A stretch of DNA of 64,000 nt from Mucilaginibacter aquaedulcis (GCF_030409325.1 NZ_JAUFPR010000003.1:620001-684000), one strand, 5' to 3'. Numbered from the stretch's first letter, positions 36,436 to 44,885 are shown. Translations and numbers: made by a program. Notes: generated by a model from the letters alone, not told the origin.

Positions 36436-36594
36436 CAATAATAACGATGTAAAAAGTACACGATGAGTACGTGAGAGACGTATTTAGAATCAATCTAAAA
36501 AGCACATCACTAAATCTTCCTTAAAATGGGAGACTTTACTCTTTCCCTTTTTTCCAAAGCCCTCCTTTATGAAGAGGGTTGGGTGGCGCTGTGG

Positions 36595-36966
36595 TTAATC
36601 CCAGTCTAAAGCACCCTTTTTTATTACGTAAATGAAACCTAATAAAAGTGTGGCCATGAATATGAACATTTCAATCATACCCTCTTTGCCCATTTCCCTG
36701 AAATTAACGGCCCAGGGGTACATGAATATCACCTCCACATCAAACAGAACAAATAGTATAGCCACCAGGAAGTATTTGATGGATATTGGGGTACGGGCAT
36801 TACCTACCACCTCAATACCCGACTCAAAAGGTGTTAACTTATCTTTAGTAACACGCTTAGGGCCAATTTTATGCGTTACAAACATTGTGGTTACCACAAA
36901 GCCTATAGCTACCAGCATTTGAAATATGATGGGCAAATAATTAACAGGTAAACTATGTAATTCCAT
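36595..36966 (-). CDS. nuoA: NADH-quinone oxidoreductase subunit A
   Basis: 123 residues, three membrane helices; the loop with FESGIEVVGNARTPISIKYFLVAILFVLFDVEVIFMYPWAV matches the ND3 family, with ESG near the quinone site. First gene of the complex I operon on the minus strand. A -7 motif (36971-36978) lies 4 bases upstream of the ATG, so the message may be leaderless. The operon continues to nuoN. Confidence 0.97.
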   Translation of the reverse strand: MELHSLPVNYLPIIFQMLVAIGFVVTTMFVTHKIGPKRVTKDKLTPFESGIEVVGNARTPISIKYFLVAILFVLFDVEVIFMYPWAVNFREMGKEGMIEMFIFMATLLLGFIYVIKKGALDWD

Positions 36967-36970
36967 GATG

Positions 36971-36978
36971 CAAATATA
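36971..36978 (-). promoter_or_regulatory. Candidate -7 promoter element of the nuo operon
   Basis: On the minus strand TATATTTG, matching TAnnTTTG, ending 4 bases before the nuoA ATG. The terminator of the upstream TPR gene (36998-37023) overlaps the expected -33 region. Confidence 0.45.
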
Positions 36979-36997
36979 CTAATGCAACTATAATAAA

Positions 36998-37023
36998 AAA
37001 GGCCTCTTTTACAAGAGGCCTTT
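36998..37023 (-). terminator. Rho-independent terminator of the TonB/TPR operon
   Basis: An 11-bp perfect stem, AAAGGCCTCTT with AAGAGGCCTTT and a 4-base loop, followed on the minus strand by a run of T. It separates the exb/tonB genes from the nuo operon. Confidence 0.85.
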
Positions 37024-37042
37024 AATTGTATACTAATTTTTA

Positions 37043-38740
37043 TTATTTGCTTTTACCGGCACCGCCCTGTTTGGCAAAATAGGCCTGAACCTGCTTATTA
37101 GTAGGGTCATTGTCTCTTGCCTTAGTGTAGCTTTCGGTTGCTTTAGCTGCATCTTTTTCTTTAAAGGTATAGTAGTTACCTAAATATACATAAGCCTCGG
37201 CCAGGCTCTTTTTAACTTTGTCATCAGCTGCACCTTTAGCTGTTATCAGTTCAATGTATTTATCGTAGTAAGGTTTAGCGTAACCTACAATGTTATTACG
37301 GTCTTTTTCTTTTAAATCGTTAACACGTGCACGGTACAAATAAGCATCGGCAAATGGAGCAGAAGCCGTTTTAGCAATTATATAGCTAAAAGCACTGTCA
37401 GCCTTAGTTAACAATGAATCGGCATCAGGTTTTTTAGAGTCATAACCGAAGTAATAGCTGATACCTTCATAAAAATAATCGGTAAGCTTAACATTACGAC
37501 CACCTTTTTGGGTAAATGTTCTGTAAGCATCCCCTGCCTGCGCGTATTTTTTCTGTCCGTAAAGGTTTTTGGCAATTTCACCATAAACATCAGTTTGGGT
37601 ACTGTCAAGCTCTAATGCTTTTTTCAGGGTGTTGATACCTACTGAATCCTGACCTGAAGCAACCTGTAAACGGCCCATGTATAAATAGTCACGTGGGATG
37701 ATACGTTTAGGATCGGCTTTCTGGAACCAAGTGTTCATAGCAGTCATACCTGCAGGGTAGTTCTTGTTTTCGTATGCAGCGTAAGCTAAATAACGGTAAA
37801 CACGAGCATTTGAATTAGCTGATTTTGACAAATCTGTTGTTACTTGCTCTAATGTTTTGTAATCACCGGCCAGAATTAAGAAGTCGGCATAACGCATTTG
37901 AGATTCAACTGAAAGGTCAGTTAAGCTCATGTATTTTTTGTACTCGTCTGTAGCTTGTTTAATTTTTGCAGAAGCCTGTTTAGGATCTGTTAAAGACCAG
38001 CGCAGGTCAGTTTCTGCCCATTCGCGGTAAGCCGGGCCAAAGTTAGGATCAATGGCCAATGCATCCTGGAATTGTTTTTCAGAATCTTCAAAGTTGTTGG
38101 CAAATTTCCAGAGCACACCAGTAGCCACCTTTGCACCCGGGTTTTTAGGGTCGATGGTTGATGCATCCGAATAAGCCTGGTAAGCTTCGTTGCTTTTTAA
38201 CTGTGAACGGTAAGCGTTACCTAAAGTGATCAATAGTTCAGCATCTTTAGGGTTTACTACTTTACCTTTTTGTAATACGGCAATAGCTGCGTTAGCATCG
38301 GCCGGGCTTACTTTTCCGTCTGGTGTAAGTGGTAATAAATAAGCTTCACCAACATATTGAAATGGTTTTGAGCTTTTACCAGCAAGAGCAACAGCCTGAT
38401 TAAAGTTGTTTGTTGCACCGGCATTGTCTTTATCTAAACGGGCAACGGCACCTAAACCTGCATAATTTAACGCTGATTTTGCGTTAACAGCAATACCTTT
38501 GTTAAATGCAGCTTTTGCTGAATCGGCGTAATCTTGTTTAAGATACGTCCAACCCAGGTAAAAAAAGTTTTCATCCTTATCCGCTTGCGTAGTGGTAAGG
38601 TTTTTTAGCATCGATTTAGCTTTCTGATACTGTTCGGCGTCAATAGCTTTTTTGGCGTCGGCGAGACTTTGCGCAAAAACTGATGAACCTACTAATACCA
38701 GTCCTAATGATGCCGTGGCTATTTTACTGATCATTTTCAT
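37043..38740 (-). CDS. Secreted tetratricopeptide repeat protein
   Basis: 565 residues with a signal peptide (ending SVFAQ, about residue 24). The rest is a series of TPR-like helical hairpins, with units such as YLGWTYLKQDYADSAKAAFNKGI and ANLYGQKKYAQAGDAYRTF spread over about 30-560. The number of repeats cannot be counted exactly by eye; roughly ten or more. A scaffold for protein contacts in the periplasm is likely. It is last in the exbB-exbD-exbD-tonB-PstS-like run, 4 bases after the PstS-like gene, and has its own terminator. Confidence 0.9.
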   Translation of the reverse strand: MKMISKIATASLGLVLVGSSVFAQSLADAKKAIDAEQYQKAKSMLKNLTTTQADKDENFFYLGWTYLKQDYADSAKAAFNKGIAVNAKSALNYAGLGAVARLDKDNAGATNNFNQAVALAGKSSKPFQYVGEAYLLPLTPDGKVSPADANAAIAVLQKGKVVNPKDAELLITLGNAYRSQLKSNEAYQAYSDASTIDPKNPGAKVATGVLWKFANNFEDSEKQFQDALAIDPNFGPAYREWAETDLRWSLTDPKQASAKIKQATDEYKKYMSLTDLSVESQMRYADFLILAGDYKTLEQVTTDLSKSANSNARVYRYLAYAAYENKNYPAGMTAMNTWFQKADPKRIIPRDYLYMGRLQVASGQDSVGINTLKKALELDSTQTDVYGEIAKNLYGQKKYAQAGDAYRTFTQKGGRNVKLTDYFYEGISYYFGYDSKKPDADSLLTKADSAFSYIIAKTASAPFADAYLYRARVNDLKEKDRNNIVGYAKPYYDKYIELITAKGAADDKVKKSLAEAYVYLGNYYTFKEKDAAKATESYTKARDNDPTNKQVQAYFAKQGGAGKSK

Positions 38741-38744
38741 ATTT

Positions 38745-39677
38745 TTAATTCAATTTATTTTTTAAACTTATCTCCCTTGTGGGTATTGAATCGGGTAACA
38801 GGCCCGATTTTAAAATTATACGTTGACCTATCTGGCTACCTAAAAAATAAGCAAAGCCCATTCCTAATCCTACTTTGCTTGAGCAATCAATAATATACAA
38901 ACTCCGGCTCAGGGGGTATTGTTTTAAGACAAGTGATTCCTGCGAAGGTTTAAAATACTGATCAGGGTATTGTTTATTGGCTTCATCTCTAACACCAACA
39001 ATTTTCACCTTTTCCACGTAACCTGCATAATCCCTATCCGGATCATTAAGCCAGCTAAAGCCCATTATTCCTAATGCATCCGGATGTTCACTAACATATT
39101 TTAAAACCTCTTTGTTTGATTTAAGGGCGTAAATGTTTTTTTGTGTAAAACCTTTACTGCCGGCAAGATCCTTCAAATATCTTACCAAACTTGAGTTTGG
39201 ATTGTCAAAAACTATAGCTCTATTGGTGTCGCCTTTTCCATTAAGCATGCTTTTCAGATCAGCAACTGTAATCAAAGTATCTTTTGATGCGTTGTTTACA
39301 ATAAGAGTTATGGCATCTGTAGCAAATTTTAAAGATGATACTGACAGTTGCCTTTTTGCTATAACAGAACGTTCCGCCGTATCCAGTTCGCGCGATAATA
39401 TAGCTACCCGAACGCTGTCGGTCATTAGCATATTTATTGCTTCGTTTTCTGTTTTGTACTGAATATTCAGCTTGGCATTTGGATTTTGGTTGGAGTAAAT
39501 GTAAAGCTCCTGGTCAACTATCGGTGAAAAAGACTCATCTGCAACAAACGTTGCTTTACCAGCTTTAAAATTATTGTCGACAGTGTACTTTGTTTGTTTT
39601 TGCTGCTGACAGGCTGCAAAAGCCATAGACAAAAACACTAAAAAAATTAAGAATTTTCCGTTTAAACTAATCTTCAT
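38745..39677 (-). CDS. PstS-like phosphate-binding-type lipoprotein
   Basis: 310 residues from the ATG at 39677; a longer frame opens at 39740, but only the internal start gives a lipoprotein signal (MKISLNGKFLIFLVFLSMAF, then AAC, Cys23). The body resembles periplasmic phosphate-type binding proteins: ATFVADESFSPIVDQE, SRELDTAERSVI, KFATDAITLIVNNASKDTLITVADLKSMLNGK, and FDNPNSSLVRYLKD. No pst transporter genes are nearby, so it probably works with the TonB module rather than in phosphate import. It overlaps the small membrane protein gene by 11 bases. Confidence 0.85.
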   Translation of the reverse strand: MKISLNGKFLIFLVFLSMAFAACQQQKQTKYTVDNNFKAGKATFVADESFSPIVDQELYIYSNQNPNAKLNIQYKTENEAINMLMTDSVRVAILSRELDTAERSVIAKRQLSVSSLKFATDAITLIVNNASKDTLITVADLKSMLNGKGDTNRAIVFDNPNSSLVRYLKDLAGSKGFTQKNIYALKSNKEVLKYVSEHPDALGIMGFSWLNDPDRDYAGYVEKVKIVGVRDEANKQYPDQYFKPSQESLVLKQYPLSRSLYIIDCSSKVGLGMGFAYFLGSQIGQRIILKSGLLPDSIPTREISLKNKLN

Positions 39678-39897
39678 ACTGATCCTTCTTGAACAACCTC
39701 GAAAACCGCAGAATGGAGTAACCGATAATAAATGCGCCAAATAACAGGCGTTGATTTTTTGTCAATTGTATAGGCAACTGTTCCCAAAACATAATCATGA
39801 TGCCTAAAACGACAAAACAAATGAAGGTGACAGTGCCTAAAATAAACAAAAACCGCCTTTTGGGCGATTTTTGTCCTTTATTAAAATTGAATGGCAT
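39667..39897 (-). CDS. Small membrane protein in the tonB operon
   Basis: 76 residues, two membrane helices (about 15-37 and 50-63), basic N terminus (MPFNFNKGQKSPKRR). I do not recognise a family. The start shares one base with the tonB stop, so it is translationally coupled to tonB, and its end overlaps the PstS-like gene. A partner of the TonB complex is possible, inferred only from location. Confidence 0.8.
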   Translation of the reverse strand: MPFNFNKGQKSPKRRFLFILGTVTFICFVVLGIMIMFWEQLPIQLTKNQRLLFGAFIIGYSILRFSRLFKKDQYED

Positions 39898-40724
39898 TAT
39901 TCACTCGCTAACGTAAAGCTGATTGGAACGCTGTATTGTACACGCACCGGACGGCCATTTTGAATACCTGGTTTCCATTTTGGTGAGTTTTTCAATACAC
40001 GAACGGCTTCCTCGTCGCAACCGCTACCGATACCTCTTGTAACTTTAATGTCGGTCAAAGAACCATCTTTTTCCACAACGAAAGTTACAATTACACGGCC
40101 TTGAGTTCCGTTTTCACGGGCAACTGCGGGATAACGGATAGCTTTACCAAGGTAAGCGCCGAATTTATCCAAACCTCCCGGAAACTCAGGAACCTGCTCT
40201 ACCGAAGTAAAGATCTGGTTAGGATCGGCTTCAACTACTTGTTTAACATCAGAGTTACCTACTGGCTCATCTATACGGATGTCAGCATTAGGGTCGCCCT
40301 TTTGGTCTTTCTGACCAGGGTCAGCTACCTGAAGTTCTTTTACGGTTGGTGGATCTTTCTCCTTAACCTCATTATCCGGTTTTACTACCGGAGGTGGGAA
40401 ACGTACCTGATCTACCTTTGGTTTTGGTGGTTCAGGTGGCGGCGGAGGTGGTTTTTTGGTTTGATCCACGGGTGGTGGAGGTAACAGAACTACGTCTGTT
40501 ATCTTCACTTTTTGATCAGCTTTTGGGATAAGTCCCTGAATTCTGTTGATAATAGTAGGTAAGGCAACCACAAATACAAACACAACAATAGCTATAAGAA
40601 GCGAGCGTGATGTATTTTTGGAGTTATTTTTCCTTAGCTGGTAAGCGCCGTACTCCTTGTTCCTTTTACTAAAAACAACATCAATCCAATTCTGATCTAA
40701 TATGTCTAATTTCGATCCAAACAT
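39897..40724 (-). CDS. tonB: TonB family energy transducer
   Basis: 275 residues. A cytoplasmic N terminus with an unusual EYGAYQLRKN motif, one membrane helix (about 43-61), a proline-rich stiff region (about 80-125, with PPPPPPEPPKPK), and a C-terminal TonB domain (about 180-275; YPAVARENGTQGRVIVTFVVEKDGS). It links ExbB-ExbD to TonB-dependent outer-membrane transporters such as the SusC protein at 15.2-18.3 kb. The N-terminal motif is the Bacteroidetes form. Third type of gene in the order exbB-exbD-exbD-tonB. Confidence 0.95.
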   Translation of the reverse strand: MFGSKLDILDQNWIDVVFSKRNKEYGAYQLRKNNSKNTSRSLLIAIVVFVFVVALPTIINRIQGLIPKADQKVKITDVVLLPPPPVDQTKKPPPPPPEPPKPKVDQVRFPPPVVKPDNEVKEKDPPTVKELQVADPGQKDQKGDPNADIRIDEPVGNSDVKQVVEADPNQIFTSVEQVPEFPGGLDKFGAYLGKAIRYPAVARENGTQGRVIVTFVVEKDGSLTDIKVTRGIGSGCDEEAVRVLKNSPKWKPGIQNGRPVRVQYSVPISFTLASE

Positions 40725-40781
40725 CTTTTCTTAGTTTTTTAGATTTTAATGGTAATTGATAACGTTATTTTAAATTACTTA

Positions 40782-41330
40782 TTACTTTTTGTCGTTGTAT
40801 AAACCATCCTTCTGCAGCAAAGCTATCTCAGCAGGTAAAATATCAACAATAGCATAGCTTTGTACATTGGTAATGTTCATTTCATCAAGTGCTGCAACCA
40901 CGTTTTTGTACGTTGATTTAATGCTTGGCTTAATCAAAACAATCATTGGTTTTCCGGTAGCCTTCAAAATGTCGGCACTTTTTTCAACTAACGTTTTCCT
41001 TAATCCGTTTTTACCATAGTTATCAATAGTTGGAGCAGATTTACCTGGTTCTCCCAGGTACCACTCTAACTTATCATCACTGCCTAACAAAAGAGTTAAT
41101 GATGATGATGCTTTTACTGCCAGCTGATCTTTGGTTTTATCATCTTTATCAGGCATGGTAAGGTCCATCGCTTTTGGCTTGGACAATGTGGTTGTCATGA
41201 TAAAGAAGGTGATTAACAAGAACGCCAAATCCACCATCGCTGTTAAGTCTACACGGGTTGATTGCTTTTTACTTCTAACCTTCTTCCCGCCTTTGTGTTT
41301 GCCCCCCCCGGAGGTGTCTAATTCTGCCAT
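40782..41330 (-). CDS. exbD: Biopolymer transporter ExbD (second copy)
   Basis: 182 residues. One N-terminal membrane helix with the proton-carrying aspartate in RVDLTAMVDLAFLLITFFIMTT, then a periplasmic domain. With ExbB and TonB it turns proton flow into force. The C-terminal domain (KPSIKSTYKNVVAALDEMNITNV) is the usual ExbD fold. It has 6 bases to the first exbD. Two different ExbD proteins (about 180 and 210 residues) suggest a mixed dimer, as in other Bacteroidetes. Confidence 0.95.
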   Translation of the reverse strand: MAELDTSGGGKHKGGKKVRSKKQSTRVDLTAMVDLAFLLITFFIMTTTLSKPKAMDLTMPDKDDKTKDQLAVKASSSLTLLLGSDDKLEWYLGEPGKSAPTIDNYGKNGLRKTLVEKSADILKATGKPMIVLIKPSIKSTYKNVVAALDEMNITNVQSYAIVDILPAEIALLQKDGLYNDKK

Positions 41331-41336
41331 GATTTC

Positions 41337-41969
41337 TTATTTTTTAGCTGGAGCTGGAGCACCACCGTCTCCACCCAAACTTGTTATTAAACTAAACTTG
41401 TTCGCCTTTTGCTTTTGCAAAATATTGATAACATCCTTAATAACCGGGTATTCTTCTTTGCTATCACCTTTAATAGCCAACCTAAGCTGCACATTGTGTA
41501 ATGCAACGGTTGCCTTACGTGCTTCGCGAATCCAGTTAAACAACTCGTTACTTACAGAGTCGCGGGGGATACCTGGTTGGTTTAATTTTTTCTGCTGATC
41601 TGCAGACAACGCAATAAACTGCTTTAACTGGTTAAAGGGAACGCCTACTGAAGATAATCCCGAAAACCTGTTCAATTCTTCCGGTGTGAAAGTTACTTTA
41701 TAAATCTCACCCATCTGAACCAAGGTTTGCTTGCGCAGATCAATACCTTCCATTCCAAAAAACGCTTTTCCTTTACCTACAGAAATAGTTGCAAAGTCAG
41801 CATCCGGGATCGGTTGTTGTATCGATGAACTCGGGATATCGATAGGAACCGGATCTTCGGTTTTTGTTTTTGCGGTCATGATAAAGAAGGTAAGCAAAAG
41901 GAACGCCACGTCGCACATGGCGGTCATGTCAATTGCCGTACTCTTCCTTGGAACTTTTATCCTTGCCAT
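41337..41969 (-). CDS. exbD: Biopolymer transporter ExbD (first copy)
   Basis: 210 residues. Membrane helix with AIDMTAMCDVAFLLLTFFIMTAKTK, aspartate kept, then a long periplasmic part with an insertion (about 75-140) absent from the other copy. C-terminal ExbD core VALHNVQLRLAIKGDSKEEYPVIKDVINIL. Located 111 bases after exbB in the direction of transcription. Confidence 0.94.
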   Translation of the reverse strand: MARIKVPRKSTAIDMTAMCDVAFLLLTFFIMTAKTKTEDPVPIDIPSSSIQQPIPDADFATISVGKGKAFFGMEGIDLRKQTLVQMGEIYKVTFTPEELNRFSGLSSVGVPFNQLKQFIALSADQQKKLNQPGIPRDSVSNELFNWIREARKATVALHNVQLRLAIKGDSKEEYPVIKDVINILQKQKANKFSLITSLGGDGGAPAPAKK

Positions 41970-42080
41970 ATCTAATCTTTTTTAAAAAATATATAGTGTT
42001 TATTAATATACCATCTGCGCTTGTTGGTTTAATCTTAGTGCAGTATAACACGCAGATGAACTAAAGCACTTATATATTGA

Positions 42081-42917
42081 TTATCTGTTAGATTTGTGTG
42101 ATGCAGCAAATGTTTGAACGATGCTGAATCCAGTTTCGTCGATAGCGTAAGTCAGTTTGTCAATTTTTGATGTAAATACGTTGTACATTACAATTGAGAT
42201 AGCTGAAGTACTGATACCGAATGCAGTGTTGATCAACGCTTCTGAAATGTGCGCAGATAATTCAACCTGGTTAGGTACACCTGATGTTGCTAATGCACCG
42301 AAGGCCTTGATCATACCCACAACCGTACCTAACAAACCGGTTAATGTACCGATAGATACCAGAGTAGCGATGATAGTTAAGTTTTGCTCTAACATTGGCA
42401 TTTCCAAAGCTGTAGCTTCTTCAATATCTTTTTGGATAGCTAAAGTTTTTTGGTCAACGTCAAGATTTGGCTCTTCTTCCATTTCTTTGTATTTTTTCAA
42501 TGCCGATTTGATAACGTTTGCTACAGAACCTTTTTGTTTGTCGCATTCTGCAGAAGCTGCTGCAATGTTACCTGCATTTAATTGTGATTGGATTTTTCTA
42601 ACGAAAGCGTCAACGCTGCCAGTACCTGAAGCTTTTCCGATAACTACGAAACGCTCGATAGAGAAAACGATAACCATTAATAAAAACGCCATGATCACTG
42701 GTACAATTACACCACCGCTATGAACAGTTCCAAAAAGATCTACAGGTCCCGCGTTAGGATCGCCGCCTTTAAAGTGGCTTGGGTCACCCAAAACGAATAT
42801 AAAAATAAGAGTAGTAACAATCAGACAGATTGGAATAGTTAAAGAAGCAAATATGCCAGATGCACTTGAGCTTTCTTTGTTAACAGGAGTACTTGGTTTT
42901 GTTGGTGCGTTTGCCAT
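42081..42917 (-). CDS. exbB: MotA/TolQ/ExbB proton channel family protein
   Basis: 278 residues, three main membrane helices plus an extra N-terminal one (ASGIFASLTIPICLIVTTLIFIFVLG). The second and third helices (TIIATLVSIGTLTGLLGTVVGMIKAFGAL and the region near ISEALINTAFGISTSAISIVMYNVF) form the channel around the ExbD dimer. First gene of the tonB operon on the minus strand. A -7 motif lies at 42990-42997, giving a leader of about 68 bases. Confidence 0.95.
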   Translation of the reverse strand: MANAPTKPSTPVNKESSSASGIFASLTIPICLIVTTLIFIFVLGDPSHFKGGDPNAGPVDLFGTVHSGGVIVPVIMAFLLMVIVFSIERFVVIGKASGTGSVDAFVRKIQSQLNAGNIAAASAECDKQKGSVANVIKSALKKYKEMEEEPNLDVDQKTLAIQKDIEEATALEMPMLEQNLTIIATLVSIGTLTGLLGTVVGMIKAFGALATSGVPNQVELSAHISEALINTAFGISTSAISIVMYNVFTSKIDKLTYAIDETGFSIVQTFAASHKSNR

Positions 42918-42989
42918 TACTTTTAAATTTTAGTTTTAGTTTTTGTTTATATTATAAGTTAGTTAAATGTGCGTTTAATTAGCGAATAA

Positions 42990-42997
42990 CAAAAATA
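42990..42997 (-). promoter_or_regulatory. Candidate -7 promoter element of the exbB-tonB operon
   Basis: On the minus strand TATTTTTG matches TAnnTTTG; it is 72 bases upstream of the exbB start at 42917. No clear -33 element. Confidence 0.4.
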
Positions 42998-43292
42998 GAA
43001 TTTTAATGAAATAAAAAAATCATTTATGTTATTCTTTACAATTTTTTAATACCAAATATCATTTTGTATTTCAATTGGTCATTATTAACGTATCACTGCC
43101 TAATTATTGTGTGTTACCACAACAATTATTTGCAATGAAAACCATTTTTTTTTATATTATCAAGCAATCCGAAATAAAAATTCTGTTATTAATCCGTTAC
43201 GAGCATGCTTTTTCATGGTTTATAATCGGTAGTGGAGTTGTATAACAACAGCATGTGTTTGTGTTTTAGTGTACTTTGTACGCTTAGTTTAG

Positions 43293-43318
43293 CTTAAAAA
43301 AGGCAAAATAGCCCTTTA
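43293..43318 (-). terminator. Weak rho-independent terminator of the SUI1-like gene
   Basis: On the minus strand AAAGGGC, a TATTTT loop and GCCTTTTTT, with one mismatch in the stem and a T run after it. It begins 1 base past the stop codon. Confidence 0.4.
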
Positions 43319-43319
43319 T

Positions 43320-43655
43320 TTATCCTCCTGCCTTTTTTGCCTTAAAACCGTCTGTTTGCAGCAGCACTAAAATTTTATCCCTGAAATCGCCCTGTATCAA
43401 TATTTCACCATCTTTTACCGAGCCGCCAACCCCGCATTTTGATTTCAGCTTTTTACCTACCGTTTCCAGATCATCAGCAGTACCTATAAAACCGGTAACA
43501 CGGGTAACCAGTTTGCTGCCGCCCTTTCTGTCGAGGTAAATTTTTAAGTTTTGTTGTTGCGGAGGGAGCGTTTGGGCGCTTTCGCCGCCATTTTCCTGGT
43601 ATTGAAAATCAGGATCGGTTGAATAAACCACGCCTGTAAAGTTTTTCTTTGCCAT
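43320..43655 (-). CDS. SUI1/YciH-like translation initiation factor
   Basis: 111 residues. The C-terminal 80 residues form a SUI1 (eIF1) domain: LKIYLDRKGGSKLVTRVTGFIG, LKSKCGVGGSVKDGEILIQGDFRDKI. Bacterial members are thought to help start-codon selection but are not essential in E. coli. The N terminus (KKNFTGVVYSTDP) is the common Bacteroidetes/E. coli YciH start. It sits alone on the minus strand, with direct repeats (43662-43763) upstream. Confidence 0.93.
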   Translation of the reverse strand: MAKKNFTGVVYSTDPDFQYQENGGESAQTLPPQQQNLKIYLDRKGGSKLVTRVTGFIGTADDLETVGKKLKSKCGVGGSVKDGEILIQGDFRDKILVLLQTDGFKAKKAGG

Positions 43656-43661
43656 AATCTT

Positions 43662-43763
43662 TTATTTGGTGCGGAGAGCGAGGTGTGGGGTGCGTGGTAT
43701 TTGAATACAGCCGCTTCCACTCCCTTGCTCCTATTTTCTTATTTGGTGCGCGGAGCGAGGTGT
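43662..43763. repeat. Direct repeat of a 25-nt G-rich unit
   Basis: Two copies of a unit starting TTATTTGGTGCG and ending GAGCGAGGTGT-like sequence, at 43662-43686 and 43739-43763 (23 of 25 bases match, period 77). A related string (complement of CTCTCCGCACCTCAC) occurs at about 685-700. No gene is seen in 43656-43850. Confidence 0.5.
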
Positions 43764-43850
43764 TTAGATATAAAGAGGATCGGAGAATCCGGTATCTGAT
43801 CAAACACCTCTCCTGTCATTCCTCCTGTTCATCGAAGCCCACACCCGCTC

Positions 43851-44738
43851 CTATTTACTATACGTTGAGCCTACAATAACCTTTAACGAATTTGGTATTA
43901 TATTAATATGTATACCGGTACCCATTATCTGCGGTTCGCCGTCAAGGTGTATGGGGCCATCCGCCTGCCGGGTTACATTAATATGCTTACCCCGCAAAAT
44001 TTCAACATAACTGGTGCCTTCCGATTTTTTGGTCAACATCCGGATGCCCATTTCCGGGAAACGCCACAGCGGGAACTTCCTGATCACGCAAACATCAAGC
44101 AAACCATCCTGTACTGATGCCTTGGGCGATATATGCGCGTTGTTGCCGTATTGCGATGAATTGGCAATGCTCAGCATAAAAGCCTTACGCTCGTAAACCT
44201 TGCCATCAATTTCAATATGATAATCCTGCTCGTTATAAGTGGCAATTTCCTGTAGCGAAGATTTGATGTACGATATAAAGCCGCGCTTTTTACCATGCGA
44301 AAAAACCTCGCTGATGTGCGCGTCGAAACCCATCCCCGCCATATTAAAGAATGGTTTGCCGTTAAGCTGGCCCGAATCTATACTTTCAACCTTACCGCTG
44401 CTGAGCGTTTGTATGGCCTGCTGCGGGTTCATCGGGATGCCTAAAAAGCGGGCCAGCCCGTTGCCTGATCCGTACGGTACTATACCCAGTGCCGTATTGC
44501 TGCCTACAATAGCCGATGCAATCTCGTTTACCGTTCCATCTCCTCCAACAGCCACCACTATATCGTATTTACCTACAGCCTCCAGCGCAATGATGCGCGC
44601 GTGCGATACCCCATCGCTAAAAACAATGGTTGCCTCAAAAACCTTTTTATCAAGGTTTTGATCTATCAGCTCAGGTACGCCGTCCTTTTTTTTGCCGCCC
44701 GATATAGGGTTTATTATAAATAGCGCTTTACGTTTCAA
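43851..44738 (-). CDS. Diacylglycerol kinase-like lipid kinase (YegS/BmrU family)
   Basis: 295 residues. Features: NPISGGKKK near the N terminus, the nucleotide-binding VAVGGDGTVNEIASAI (about 60-75), IVPYGSGNGLARFLGIP and a substrate loop SIDSGQLNGKPFFNMAGMGFDAHI. It phosphorylates diacylglycerol or a related lipid with ATP at the inner membrane. The C-terminal half (HINVTRQADGPIHLDGEP) is also typical. Divergent from metK, separated by a 225-base region that contains the metK riboswitch. Confidence 0.94.
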   Translation of the reverse strand: MKRKALFIINPISGGKKKDGVPELIDQNLDKKVFEATIVFSDGVSHARIIALEAVGKYDIVVAVGGDGTVNEIASAIVGSNTALGIVPYGSGNGLARFLGIPMNPQQAIQTLSSGKVESIDSGQLNGKPFFNMAGMGFDAHISEVFSHGKKRGFISYIKSSLQEIATYNEQDYHIEIDGKVYERKAFMLSIANSSQYGNNAHISPKASVQDGLLDVCVIRKFPLWRFPEMGIRMLTKKSEGTSYVEILRGKHINVTRQADGPIHLDGEPQIMGTGIHINIIPNSLKVIVGSTYSK

Positions 44739-44798
44739 TTAATATGTATATTTCCGGCATCAAAAGTAAATGTATTTTCGGCTTTGTGAAATTTGTTT

Positions 44799-44806
44799 TA
44801 TTTTTG
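44799..44806 (+). promoter_or_regulatory. Candidate promoter of metK
   Basis: TATTTTTG (-7) with a near-match -33 TTTC at 44776-44779, spaced 19 bases. The predicted transcript would start near 44811, just before the riboswitch. Confidence 0.5.
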
Positions 44807-44815
44807 CCACCCGAA

Positions 44816-44885
44816 AGTGGACTGATTTAATTGCCTTTATACATCAAGGCTGGATTGCAACCACGTAAAAAAGTGCTAAAACCAA
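44816..44885 (+). promoter_or_regulatory. SAM-II type riboswitch upstream of metK, with an inserted hairpin
   Basis: The conserved blocks of the SAM-II (SAM-alpha) aptamer are visible in order: P1 strand GTGG (44817-44820), CTGATTTAA (44822-44830), ATTGCAA (44854-44860), P1 strand CCAC (44861-44864) and GCTAAAA (44875-44881). Between TTTAA and ATTGCAA a hairpin GCCTT-loop-AAGGC (44833-44850) replaces the usual few bases. GG before ATTGCAA and CC after GCTAAAA appear to swap the usual CC/GG pseudoknot pair, which supports the fold. It lies 79 bases before the metK ATG. Control is probably at translation, since I see no terminator. Confidence 0.8.

Larger units (their letters stand above)
42918..43319. 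other. AT-rich gap upstream of exbB
   Basis: 402 bases with no gene that I can support. It holds the candidate exbB promoter (42990-42997), a short palindrome near 43235-43250 (GTTGTATAACAAC), and a weak hairpin at 43293-43318 that could end the SUI1-like gene. Otherwise very AT-rich with poly-A/T runs. Confidence 0.6.

Noticed and set aside
39678..39740. Upstream extension of the PstS-like gene (21 extra residues)
   Set aside because: It overlaps the small membrane protein gene and would place the lipoprotein signal inside the protein; the ATG at 39677 fits.
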